Shown: in pieces, positions 8,008 through 15,289 of the stretch
Position numbering within the stretch: position 1 is the stretch's first letter
How the letters are laid out: each line of letters begins with the position of its first letter
Source: Niabella sp.
Lineage (GTDB): Bacteria > Bacteroidota > Bacteroidia > Chitinophagales > Chitinophagaceae
DNA: 31,947 nucleotides
Assembly (NCBI RefSeq): GCF_030150205.1
Contig: NZ_JASLGT010000021.1
Coordinates: 1 to 31,947, forward strand
Direction: 5' to 3'
The notes under the pieces: generated by a model
What the model was told of the DNA's origin: nothing
The model's input: only the letters and a program-made list of their open reading frames with translations
Database searches by the model: none
Position numbers and translations under genes: made by a program

Positions 8008-9332
8008 ACAGTATAACGCTTTACTTCCAGCAGGTGGGCCGCATCCTCCTTGGTATTCCAGTCTGCATGAATGGCCAGTGCGGCCCCTGTTGCCGTAGCT
8101 TGTGATACCGAGGCGGCATATACTTCCATATGCGGAAAGGCCTGCGCCATCAGGTTCATAAATATTTCATTGCGCGCAAAACCGCCGTCAATATATAATT
8201 GCTTTACATCCGTATCATCCAGGACCAGCTCCGTGGAATGTTTTTGCTTTTTTACCAGGTGTTGTATCAGATCGTGATAGGTCTTCTCCACCGTTTGCTC
8301 ACCCGAAAAAACAAATTGCGAAGCCACAGAACGATCATCCGCCGGCATCGCCAGCTCCGGCGTGAAGCGGATATCGTGAAAATATTTCGGATTTACATGA
8401 TAAAAAGCCGCCATCTTTTTCACCGCTTCTTCATGCTCATTACCTGCAAACAGGCGGGATGATTTCAGGGGCATTCCCTGGTAGGTAAGATAGGATAAAC
8501 AATCCTGCTGCAGTTCCTTTGTTGTTAACGGGTTTTTATTAAAAGGATTCATGGAGATACTCCAGGTACCGGTAGACAATAGTACAAAAGGCTCCTTAAT
8601 CATACACATATATGGAATAAAAGCCGCCGAACTGTCGTGCAATCCTACACCGCATTTCAGCGGTTGTCCTTCAATAAGGGTATCAATAGTTCCATCCGAA
8701 GGAAACAACGGCGCCAGTTTACTACTGATGCCTTCTTCGGTTACCCATTGATGGTAATCGTTCTTCCGGAAATCCCATAAAGCGGTATGACACCCGATAC
8801 TGGTAATGTCTGAAAATAATTTGCCGTGCGTAAGAAAACCCAGGTATTGGGGCAGGTGCAGGGATTGTTGTATTTCTCCAAATAAATGCGGTTGTTGTTC
8901 TTTGATGCGATAAAGCTGTAATCCCGAATTCAGGTTTCCCAAAACAGGCGATGCCGTTTCTGTTGCAAACTGCTCCCTTCCGCCATACCGGTAATAAAAC
9001 AGGTCGCCCAGGTCTTCCGGAAAAGGCTTCAGGTAATTATATAATGGTGCTACGGGCCGGCCGGCCGCATCTATATGTACAAAGCTGGCACCATAGGTAG
9101 AAAAATTAACGGCCCGCAGTTTTATAGCCGGGTCTTTCAGCTTTTCCGCCAGCTTACGCTTTACCCAGTTGCCGATCGCATGAATATCGTCACAGGGAAA
9201 TCCATCTTCATCTCTTGTTTCATAAAAGCTTTGCATTTCTTCTTCCACGATCTGATAATCCTCATCAAAGAAGAAAAACTTCTTATTGGTCTTTCCAATA
9301 TCAAATACCGCTATTCCCGGAATCGCACTCAT
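8004..9332 (-). CDS. rhaB: FGGY family carbohydrate kinase, probable L-rhamnulokinase
   Basis: A 442-residue sugar kinase with an ASKHA/FGGY fold. The N-terminal phosphate motif is AVFDIGKTNKKF (8-19), the adenosine-region motif LYIDGGFARNE starts at about 379, and TGTWSISMNPF lies in between. It ends the leftward rhamnose locus after transporter, aldolase/dehydrogenase and isomerase, so the most likely reaction is ATP-dependent phosphorylation of L-rhamnulose to L-rhamnulose 1-phosphate in the cytoplasm. Sequence alone cannot exclude another ketose, and the symbol rests on context. It is separated from rhaI by a 168-base gap holding a 7-bp repeat array. A signal to note: its 3' end overlaps a convergent gene. 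Confidence 0.85.
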   Translation of the reverse strand: MSAIPGIAVFDIGKTNKKFFFFDEDYQIVEEEMQSFYETRDEDGFPCDDIHAIGNWVKRKLAEKLKDPAIKLRAVNFSTYGASFVHIDAAGRPVAPLYNYLKPFPEDLGDLFYYRYGGREQFATETASPVLGNLNSGLQLYRIKEQQPHLFGEIQQSLHLPQYLGFLTHGKLFSDITSIGCHTALWDFRKNDYHQWVTEEGISSKLAPLFPSDGTIDTLIEGQPLKCGVGLHDSSAAFIPYMCMIKEPFVLLSTGTWSISMNPFNKNPLTTKELQQDCLSYLTYQGMPLKSSRLFAGNEHEEAVKKMAAFYHVNPKYFHDIRFTPELAMPADDRSVASQFVFSGEQTVEKTYHDLIQHLVKKQKHSTELVLDDTDVKQLYIDGGFARNEIFMNLMAQAFPHMEVYAASVSQATATGAALAIHADWNTKEDAAHLLEVKRYTV

Positions 9333-9348
9333 TTATGTCAGATACTAG

Positions 9349-9488
9349 TTATCAGTAATCAGTTTTCAGCGATCAGCTTTTAGCTATCAGTTATCAGTAG
9401 TCAGTTATTAGTCATTAGCTATCAGAAAACATATTTTTGTTCTCAACTGAAGGCCAAAAACTGATAACTGATTACTGTCAACTGAAAA
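9349..9488. repeat. 7-bp-periodic tandem repeat array with inverted partner
   Basis: From 9349 to 9425 there are eleven consecutive heptamers of the form NNATCAG (variants TTCAG, TTTAG, GTCAG, ATTAG). After a 35-base spacer, four heptamers in the opposite orientation follow at 9461-9488. Within them, ATCAGTTATCAG (9386-9397) pairs perfectly with CTGATAACTGAT (9461-9472). The array fills the gap between rhaI and the kinase gene, so transcripts would carry a long hairpin just before the kinase start. It is not a CRISPR (no spacers) and no coding sequence overlaps it. Confidence 0.85.
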
Positions 9489-9500
9489 CTAAGAACTTCG

Positions 9501-10775
9501 CTATAACCCCGTTGCCACGGCCTTTTCACCCCGTTCTTTCACCAGTTCATCCCTCACTTTTAGCTGCCGGAACAGACCGATGGGATCCAATGCCGCACCG
9601 GCACGCAGGCGGGCTTCAGCAAGGATAGGACGTACATCTGTACGGTAAGCCCCCTGAAGAAGTTCCTGGGCCTGTGCCACATCATTGTTCTCCTGCGCCG
9701 TTTCCAACCGGGCTGCATCTACCAGCAGGGCTTGTGCATAGGCAATCTTAATGGCTTCTACACTTTGCAGCAGATCTTCCAGCGGATCTTTTACGTTATG
9801 GCTGGCATCAATCATCCATCCCAAACCGGTGGCATGATCCATTCCTCTTGCATCCATCCCATCTACCAGTTCCTTAAAGATCAGGAACAACTGGTAGGGT
9901 TTGATGCTTCCCACAGTAAGATCATCATCTCCGTATTTGCTGTCATTAAAATGAAACCCACCCAATTTCTTTTCATTCAGCAGCAATGCTACGATCTGTT
10001 CAATATTGGCATTGGGCAGGTGATGTCCCAGATCTACCAATGTATATGCTTTTGCTCCCAGCTTGCTGGCAAACAGGAACGATTGTCCCCAATCTCCAAC
10101 TGTAGTCGAATAAAAATTAGGTTCAAATGCCTTGTATTCTACAAATACCTTCCACTGTTCCGGCAAGGCATCATAAATTTCACCAAGACTTTCCAGGGTA
10201 TGATTAAATGCCTTACGGAAATTCAGCTGTCCCGGGAAGCAGGAGCCATCCGCCAGCCAAATGGTGAGAGCGCTTGAGCCCAGTTCCTCGCCATATTTAA
10301 TCACCTCTATATTATGATCGATCGCCTGTTTCCGCACAGCACGGTCTACATGCTGCAGGGAACCATATTTATAACTGTGCGCCTGTCCGGGCTGATCCTG
10401 GAAGGTATTGGAGTTCATTGCATCAAATTTCAGATCCAGCTGCGCCGCCAGTTGCTTTAATGCTGTGGCATCTTTTGGAATGTCCCAGGGTATATGCAGC
10501 GAAATGGCCCCGCTCGACCGGTTAAACTGGTGCAGCAATCCTACATCTTCCAGCTTCTGCTCCAGCGTGGCCGGTTCTCCCCTGCCGGCAAAGCGGCCAA
10601 AACGTGTACCGCCGTTTCCAAGCGCCCAGGAAGGAATGGCCACCTGAAAATCGGTCAGCTTTTTAATGATCTGCTCTACCCCCGGAACATTGCCGGAGAT
10701 AAATTCAAAATTCCGTTGATGTTGTGTCAGCAAGGCATCGTTATGCTGTTCGATCTGAGCTTTTGTCAGTAACAT
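9501..10775 (-). CDS. rhaI: L-rhamnose isomerase (RhaI type)
   Basis: A 424-residue TIM-barrel sugar isomerase that converts L-rhamnose to L-rhamnulose. Metal-site motifs of the RhaI/xylose-isomerase-like group are visible in order: FVEYKAFEP (glutamate), TLVDLGHHLPNANIE (aspartate and histidines), and GGFHFNDSKYGDDDL (histidine and aspartates). The start is placed at the ATG at 10773-10775 (MLLTKAQIEQHN), preceded by an A/T-rich ribosome binding region. An in-frame upstream start at 10835 would add 20 residues (MVTPVTLLTF) unlike the family. It lies downstream of the aldolase/dehydrogenase gene, separated by a terminator-like hairpin, and upstream of the kinase. Cytoplasmic. Confidence 0.93.
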   Translation of the reverse strand: MLLTKAQIEQHNDALLTQHQRNFEFISGNVPGVEQIIKKLTDFQVAIPSWALGNGGTRFGRFAGRGEPATLEQKLEDVGLLHQFNRSSGAISLHIPWDIPKDATALKQLAAQLDLKFDAMNSNTFQDQPGQAHSYKYGSLQHVDRAVRKQAIDHNIEVIKYGEELGSSALTIWLADGSCFPGQLNFRKAFNHTLESLGEIYDALPEQWKVFVEYKAFEPNFYSTTVGDWGQSFLFASKLGAKAYTLVDLGHHLPNANIEQIVALLLNEKKLGGFHFNDSKYGDDDLTVGSIKPYQLFLIFKELVDGMDARGMDHATGLGWMIDASHNVKDPLEDLLQSVEAIKIAYAQALLVDAARLETAQENNDVAQAQELLQGAYRTDVRPILAEARLRAGAALDPIGLFRQLKVRDELVKERGEKAVATGL

Positions 10776-10936
10776 AAAAAATACTTTATATCGGTTTAGA
10801 CATTTAAACGTTAACAAGGTAACCGGAGTAACCATACATTCTGTAACGCTGTTGTCATATTAAAGATCTTAAAAAAAACGAGTTGACCGATTAGAAAACC
10901 ATCAACTCTTGTATTGCTTGTTATATGAAGACGTTT
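10776..10936 (-). promoter_or_regulatory. rhaI leader region
   Basis: Between the aldolase/dehydrogenase stop and rhaI there are about 160 bases with a terminator-like hairpin at the far end. No consensus -7 element (TANNTTTG) is evident, so rhaI may depend on readthrough or on a promoter I cannot recognise. Confidence 0.35.
10871..10908 (-). terminator. intrinsic terminator or attenuator between aldolase gene and rhaI
   Basis: On the minus strand GAGTTGA and TCAACTC (complement of 10902-10908 and 10880-10886) form a perfect 7-bp stem with a 15-base loop. A run of eight U residues (10871-10878) follows. The loop is long, so termination may be partial, which would set different levels of transporter/aldolase and isomerase/kinase. 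Confidence 0.55.
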
Positions 10937-13057
10937 TTATCGTAAAAATGCCGCTGCTACTCCTCCATCTACATTCAGCACATTGCCGGTAGATTTATTC
11001 AGCAATCCACTTACAAAAATAAAGCAGGCATTTGCAATATCCTCCGGCAGGATCATTTCATTCATCAATGTACGTTTTGCATAATAAGCCGGCAGTTCCG
11101 CTACGGTAATACCATATGCCTTGGCGCGCCCTTCGGCCCAGCCACCGGCCCAGATATTGGAATTGGCAATTACGGCGTCCGGATTTACGGAATTCACGCG
11201 TATTTTATCGGTGCCCAGCTCTGCAGCCAGCAGCCGGGAAAGATGTGCCTGGGCGGCTTTGGCCGATCCATAACCGGCGTTATTGGGGCCGGATACAATG
11301 GAGTTTTTAGAAACGATATTGATGATATCGCCGCCGATATCCTGTTTACGCATTACGGCAACCGCTTGTTTGGAAACCATAAACTGGCCCTTTACGAGGA
11401 TATCATATAAACGATCCCATTCTTCAATGGTATGATCGGTAATGGATTTTGAAATGCTGATACCGGCATTGTTCACAATGATATCCAGGCCACCAAATGC
11501 CCGCACCGCCTCATCGATCGCAGCCTTTATCGAATCATTGCTGGTTACATCCAGTACCACCGAAGCGGCTGCATCGCGGCCAAAGGTCTTTTGAAATTCA
11601 GCCGTGGTTTCCTGTACCCGTTCTGCGTTAATATCGTTGATGATCACACAGGCACCCTCTTCCGCAAACTTATGGGCAATGGCCTTGCCAATACCGCCAC
11701 CGCTTCCGGTAACCAACGCAATCCGGCCACTCAATGGTTTCGGCTTAGGCATCCGCTGCAGTTTAGCCTCCTCCAGCAACCAGTACTCAATATTGAATGC
11801 TTCCTGCCGGGGAAGTGAGGTATATTCCGATACAGCTTCCGCGCCCCGCATTACATTGATGGCGTTGGTATAAAACTCCGCCGCTACCCGGGCTGTTTGT
11901 TTATCTTTTGAAAACGTGAACATACCTACGCCCGGATAAATGATCACCACCGGGTTTGGATCCCGCATAGCAGGACTGTTCGAATGTTTGCAGGTATTAT
12001 AGTAGTCCGCATACATATTGCGGTAGGCCTCAAACAACGGCGCTATTTTTTCCTTAACGGCAGCAGTGTCCTCCAGATCTGCGTCCGGAGCCAGGTTGAG
12101 TACCAGCGGACTGATTTTGGTGCGCAGGAAATGATCCGGGCAGGAGGTACCCAGGGGCGCCAGCCGTTCCAGGTCGTTGGAGTTAATAAATTGCAATACC
12201 CGGTCATCGTCGGTAAAATGGCCCACCATCTTTGTATAGGAGGAGCAAAAACCACGTAATACCGGCGCCAGTGCAGCCGCCTTTTTCAACCGCTCTTCCC
12301 CGGCCAGTGCGACAACTTTTCCCCCGCCAAATACGGGTCCTTTTTTACCCAGGTGTTGTTCGATATATTCCGCACATTTTTCAATTACCTCCAGGGTATT
12401 CAGATAGCTTTCATACGCGGTATCGCCCCAGGTAAACAGTCCGTGAGAGCCCAGCATGATTCCCCGGATTCCCGGGTTCTCATCCAAACATTGTTTGAGC
12501 TGCAGGCCAAGGTCGAACCCTGGTTTCTGCCAGGGCACCCAACCAATGGAACCTCCGAATAATTCTTCGGTGATCTGCTTACCATCCTTTGCTGCCGCAA
12601 TCGCAATAGCGGCATCGGGATGCAGATGGTCTATATGTTTGAACGGCAGAAATCCGTGTAACGGTGTATCAATAGACGGGGCCTTGGACGCCAGGTCGTA
12701 GATACAATGGTTAAAGAGTTCTACCATTTCATCTTCGTGCTCGATCCCTTTGTAAATAGCTTTGAGGCTCCGCAAGCGATCTACATACAATGCTGCCAGT
12801 CCGCTCTTTTTGAGTGTGCCTAAATCGCCGCCACTGCCTTTTACATACATGATCTCCTTTTCTTCATTGGTGAGCGGGTCCTTTGCCATCACCTTGCAGG
12901 AAGTATTGCCACCTCCATAATTTGTAAGACGGAGATCTGCGCCCAATAAATTGGAACGGTAGATCAGTAATGCTACTTCATCCCCCGCCATTGCTGCCGC
13001 GGTGGCATCATCCCATAAATAACTTACATGCTTAAATGTTTTCGCTTCTGCGCTCAT
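10937..13057 (-). CDS. rhaEW: bifunctional rhamnulose-1-phosphate aldolase / short-chain dehydrogenase
   Basis: A 706-residue fusion. Residues about 20-420 are a class II aldolase/adducin-type domain with histidine zinc ligands (H134, H141-H144-H146 region, and GSHGLFTWG near 205). Residues about 440-706 are a short-chain dehydrogenase with TGSGGGIG (450-457), NNAG (529-532) and the catalytic YGSAK (596-600). The aldolase cleaves L-rhamnulose 1-phosphate to dihydroxyacetone phosphate and L-lactaldehyde. The fused dehydrogenase is thought to oxidise L-lactaldehyde to L-lactate with NAD. The architecture is the known RhaEW/TIGR02632 type. It follows rhaT by 22 bases, so they share a transcript. 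Confidence 0.95.
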   Translation of the reverse strand: MSAEAKTFKHVSYLWDDATAAAMAGDEVALLIYRSNLLGADLRLTNYGGGNTSCKVMAKDPLTNEEKEIMYVKGSGGDLGTLKKSGLAALYVDRLRSLKAIYKGIEHEDEMVELFNHCIYDLASKAPSIDTPLHGFLPFKHIDHLHPDAAIAIAAAKDGKQITEELFGGSIGWVPWQKPGFDLGLQLKQCLDENPGIRGIMLGSHGLFTWGDTAYESYLNTLEVIEKCAEYIEQHLGKKGPVFGGGKVVALAGEERLKKAAALAPVLRGFCSSYTKMVGHFTDDDRVLQFINSNDLERLAPLGTSCPDHFLRTKISPLVLNLAPDADLEDTAAVKEKIAPLFEAYRNMYADYYNTCKHSNSPAMRDPNPVVIIYPGVGMFTFSKDKQTARVAAEFYTNAINVMRGAEAVSEYTSLPRQEAFNIEYWLLEEAKLQRMPKPKPLSGRIALVTGSGGGIGKAIAHKFAEEGACVIINDINAERVQETTAEFQKTFGRDAAASVVLDVTSNDSIKAAIDEAVRAFGGLDIIVNNAGISISKSITDHTIEEWDRLYDILVKGQFMVSKQAVAVMRKQDIGGDIINIVSKNSIVSGPNNAGYGSAKAAQAHLSRLLAAELGTDKIRVNSVNPDAVIANSNIWAGGWAEGRAKAYGITVAELPAYYAKRTLMNEMILPEDIANACFIFVSGLLNKSTGNVLNVDGGVAAAFLR

Positions 13058-13079
13058 ATACTGATGTTCTTTTTATATT

Positions 13080-14195
13080 TTATCGTAGTGAATTTCCGTA
13101 GCCTACCAGCAGTACTGATATCAAAATGATAATGATCCCGAGTACTACCGTTGTGAACGTTTTTTTGCTAACCCCTTTCCATTCTTTTAGTATCAGCCCC
13201 CACACATTAGCAATCAGGATAATAAATGCCATATGCAGGATCCAGGAACTGGGACCGTTGCCCAGTTTACTTTCTCCCATACCATAGAAGAAGAACTGGA
13301 GGAACCAGGTAGTACCGGCCAATGCACAAAAAATAATATTGGATAATACCGGTGTTTTGCGGTTGGTATAATCTCCAAACGTTTTATTACGTGCGTTCAG
13401 GATCAGGCACCAGATCAGGTTGGTGGTCAATCCACCCCACAGGATCACCACATAGGACACGTTGTTCTGGTAAAGAAATTCTCCCTGGCCCGGATGTGCT
13501 GCCTTCCATAAGGCATTTGCAGCATCCGCCATCGGCTTTCCGGCCTCAATGCCAAAGTTAAAACAGGCACTCAATACCCCGGAAACGATCGCTACCATTA
13601 TTCCCAGTCCGAATTTATATTCATCCTTACCCGAAAGATGATCTGCTTCTTTAACCGCCGTATTTCCATCACCGGCCAAAGGTGCTGCGGTCAGTTCCTT
13701 TTCTTTACGCATGCCAGCTTTACCTGAAACAATGATCCCAATAATACAAACCAGCAGCCCCAGCATCACTACCCTTCCCCAGCCGGTGCCAAATAGCAAG
13801 CCAATGGTATCTTTTCCATCCGTAGGATTTAACTGATAATACAATGCGGGGATCAATGCGCCAAATACCATACACAAGCCCAGGATGATACTGCTGCCCA
13901 GCGATACACCCAGGTAGCGAACGCCCAGCCCGTAGGTGAGCCCGCCAATGCCCCAAAGCAGCCCGAACAGATATGCATACCCCAGTGTGCCACTTCCTGC
14001 TGTTTGAATGATTTCCCAAAAATCAGGGATCGTTAACCAGGCGGCCAGCGGTGGCACAATCAGCCAGGAAAAAACACCACCAATCAGCCAATACGATTCC
14101 CAGGACCATCCCTTTACTTTTTTATAAGGGATATAAAAGCTACCGGAAGCAAACCCTCCGATAAAGTGAAATATAACTCCCAATAATGCGTTCAT
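13080..14195 (-). CDS. rhaT: L-rhamnose/proton symporter
   Basis: A 371-residue inner-membrane protein with about ten hydrophobic segments, matching the RhaT family. Recognisable stretches are GSFYIPYKKVKGWSWES near the N-terminus and LGVSLGSSIILG in the first half. FYGMGESKLG lies in the second half. It imports L-rhamnose with protons. It is the first gene of the leftward rhamnose operon, with the aldolase/dehydrogenase following closely. A promoter and a tandem repeat lie just upstream. No rhamnose-specific regulator is in the window. Confidence 0.95.
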   Translation of the reverse strand: MNALLGVIFHFIGGFASGSFYIPYKKVKGWSWESYWLIGGVFSWLIVPPLAAWLTIPDFWEIIQTAGSGTLGYAYLFGLLWGIGGLTYGLGVRYLGVSLGSSIILGLCMVFGALIPALYYQLNPTDGKDTIGLLFGTGWGRVVMLGLLVCIIGIIVSGKAGMRKEKELTAAPLAGDGNTAVKEADHLSGKDEYKFGLGIMVAIVSGVLSACFNFGIEAGKPMADAANALWKAAHPGQGEFLYQNNVSYVVILWGGLTTNLIWCLILNARNKTFGDYTNRKTPVLSNIIFCALAGTTWFLQFFFYGMGESKLGNGPSSWILHMAFIILIANVWGLILKEWKGVSKKTFTTVVLGIIIILISVLLVGYGNSLR

Positions 14196-14223
14196 GAATT
14201 TCTTTTAAGCAATCATTAAAGTT

Positions 14224-14231
14224 CAAAAATA
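14224..14231 (-). promoter_or_regulatory. -7 element of the rhamnose operon
   Basis: Minus-strand TATTTTTG matches TANNTTTG and lies about 28 bases before the rhaT start. No clear TTTG -33 is present, which would fit an activator-dependent promoter. Confidence 0.5.
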
Positions 14232-14250
14232 TCTGGTTTAGTACACACCA

Positions 14251-14270
14251 CCGTCATGTACTGTCATGCT
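14251..14270 (-). promoter_or_regulatory. tandem 10-bp direct repeat upstream of rhaT, possible operator
   Basis: The minus strand carries two adjacent copies of a CATGACNGTN-like 10-mer (14251-14260 and 14261-14270). One helical turn separates them and they lie 20-40 bases upstream of the -7 element, covering the -33 position. Direct repeats in this position suit an activator such as an AraC-type regulator; that identity is inference. Confidence 0.45.
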
Positions 14271-14313
14271 TTCACCCTCCTTTTAACAAAACATTAAACA
14301 GGTGACGATTGCA

Positions 14314-14347
14314 TAAAAAAAAGCCGCTCCCCAAGGTGGGGAACGGC
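14314..14347 (-). terminator. intrinsic terminator of the beta-barrel gene
   Basis: On the minus strand GCCGTTCCCC and GGGGAGCGGC form a 10-bp GC-rich stem (one GU) with a 5-base loop, followed by eight U residues. It lies 25 bases after the stop of the outer-membrane gene. Confidence 0.9.
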
Positions 14348-14371
14348 CACGTTTATACCTTCTTCTTATCC

Positions 14372-15097
14372 TTAGAATTTATAACCGAAGGAAACTCCAA
14401 AATTGTTATTCCTTAATACCTCGTCCGGTTTGCGTCCGTTAGATTTCGGCTCAAGATTGGTTAGCCCAAGCTGACCATTCAGCTGTACCGAAAAACGGTT
14501 GGCAAACTCGTACCCAAAAAGCAGGTTGGCACCTACATCGGCACGCTTGCCAAAAGTCATTTTATCGGGGTTACTGCTAAAATCGTTATAATCCTTTGCA
14601 AATTCCAGCTTACCGGTTTCGGTTCCGTAACGATCGGTAACCCTTTTAAAATTTCCACCCAGGGCATAGGAGAAATAAGGACCGGCACCAATCAGTAAAT
14701 TCCCGTTTCCGGCTGCAGGTTTAAAGATAAAATTAACCGGCACCTCAATATTATAGGTATTTAACCGGGTATAATCACCCGCAGCGGCGGGGGAAAAAGC
14801 ATCCGCATTAAAATATTCGTGGGCGCTTCTTTCCAATTTGGCGCCCTTCATGCTGAATAATGCCCCGGGCTGAATATAAAATTCGTCAGCAACCGGGATA
14901 TCAAAGGTTAGCCCAGCATTAAAACCGGGCGTGATTTTAGCCCCATTCACTGTTTTTCCATCAGCATCTTTTATGGTAAGATTGGAGAGATTCACACCCG
15001 CGCGCACCCCTACTTCCACCTGTGCCATAGCAGCACCGGACACCGCAATAGCGGTAGCAAGCAGGAAGGATTTCAGAACAAGTTTACTTCGTTTCAT
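14372..15097 (-). CDS. outer-membrane beta-barrel protein (porin/OmpW-like, PorT-family type)
   Basis: A 241-residue protein with a signal peptide (cleavage likely after A25, AMA-Q). It then has alternating amphipathic strands starting EVGVRAGVNLSN and ending FGVSFGYKF, with the terminal phenylalanine typical of proteins inserted by the BAM complex. It fits the OMP_b-brl_2 group common in Bacteroidota; eight strands are plausible. Ligand or function is unknown. It has a long upstream gap (15098-15289) with no recognised gene and its own strong terminator, so it is probably transcribed alone. Confidence 0.85.
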   Translation of the reverse strand: MKRSKLVLKSFLLATAIAVSGAAMAQVEVGVRAGVNLSNLTIKDADGKTVNGAKITPGFNAGLTFDIPVADEFYIQPGALFSMKGAKLERSAHEYFNADAFSPAAAGDYTRLNTYNIEVPVNFIFKPAAGNGNLLIGAGPYFSYALGGNFKRVTDRYGTETGKLEFAKDYNDFSSNPDKMTFGKRADVGANLLFGYEFANRFSVQLNGQLGLTNLEPKSNGRKPDEVLRNNNFGVSFGYKF

Positions 15098-15289
15098 AAC
15101 TTAAGAATTTTGTTAAAATAATAACCTGGTACAGACCCTAAGACACTAATACTTAAACAATAGCTGCGCCAATATAGCAAACTTGTTGCTTTTTAAACAT
15201 TCCTTTACAATTTAAGACCTGCAAAGTAAATGTTTTCCTAATTTTCTTTAAGTCCTGAACGAAAAAAGGTATACCGGGCACCAGCTAAC

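Noticed and set aside
9349..9488. CRISPR array
   Set aside because: Units are 7 bases with no spacers and drift between copies.
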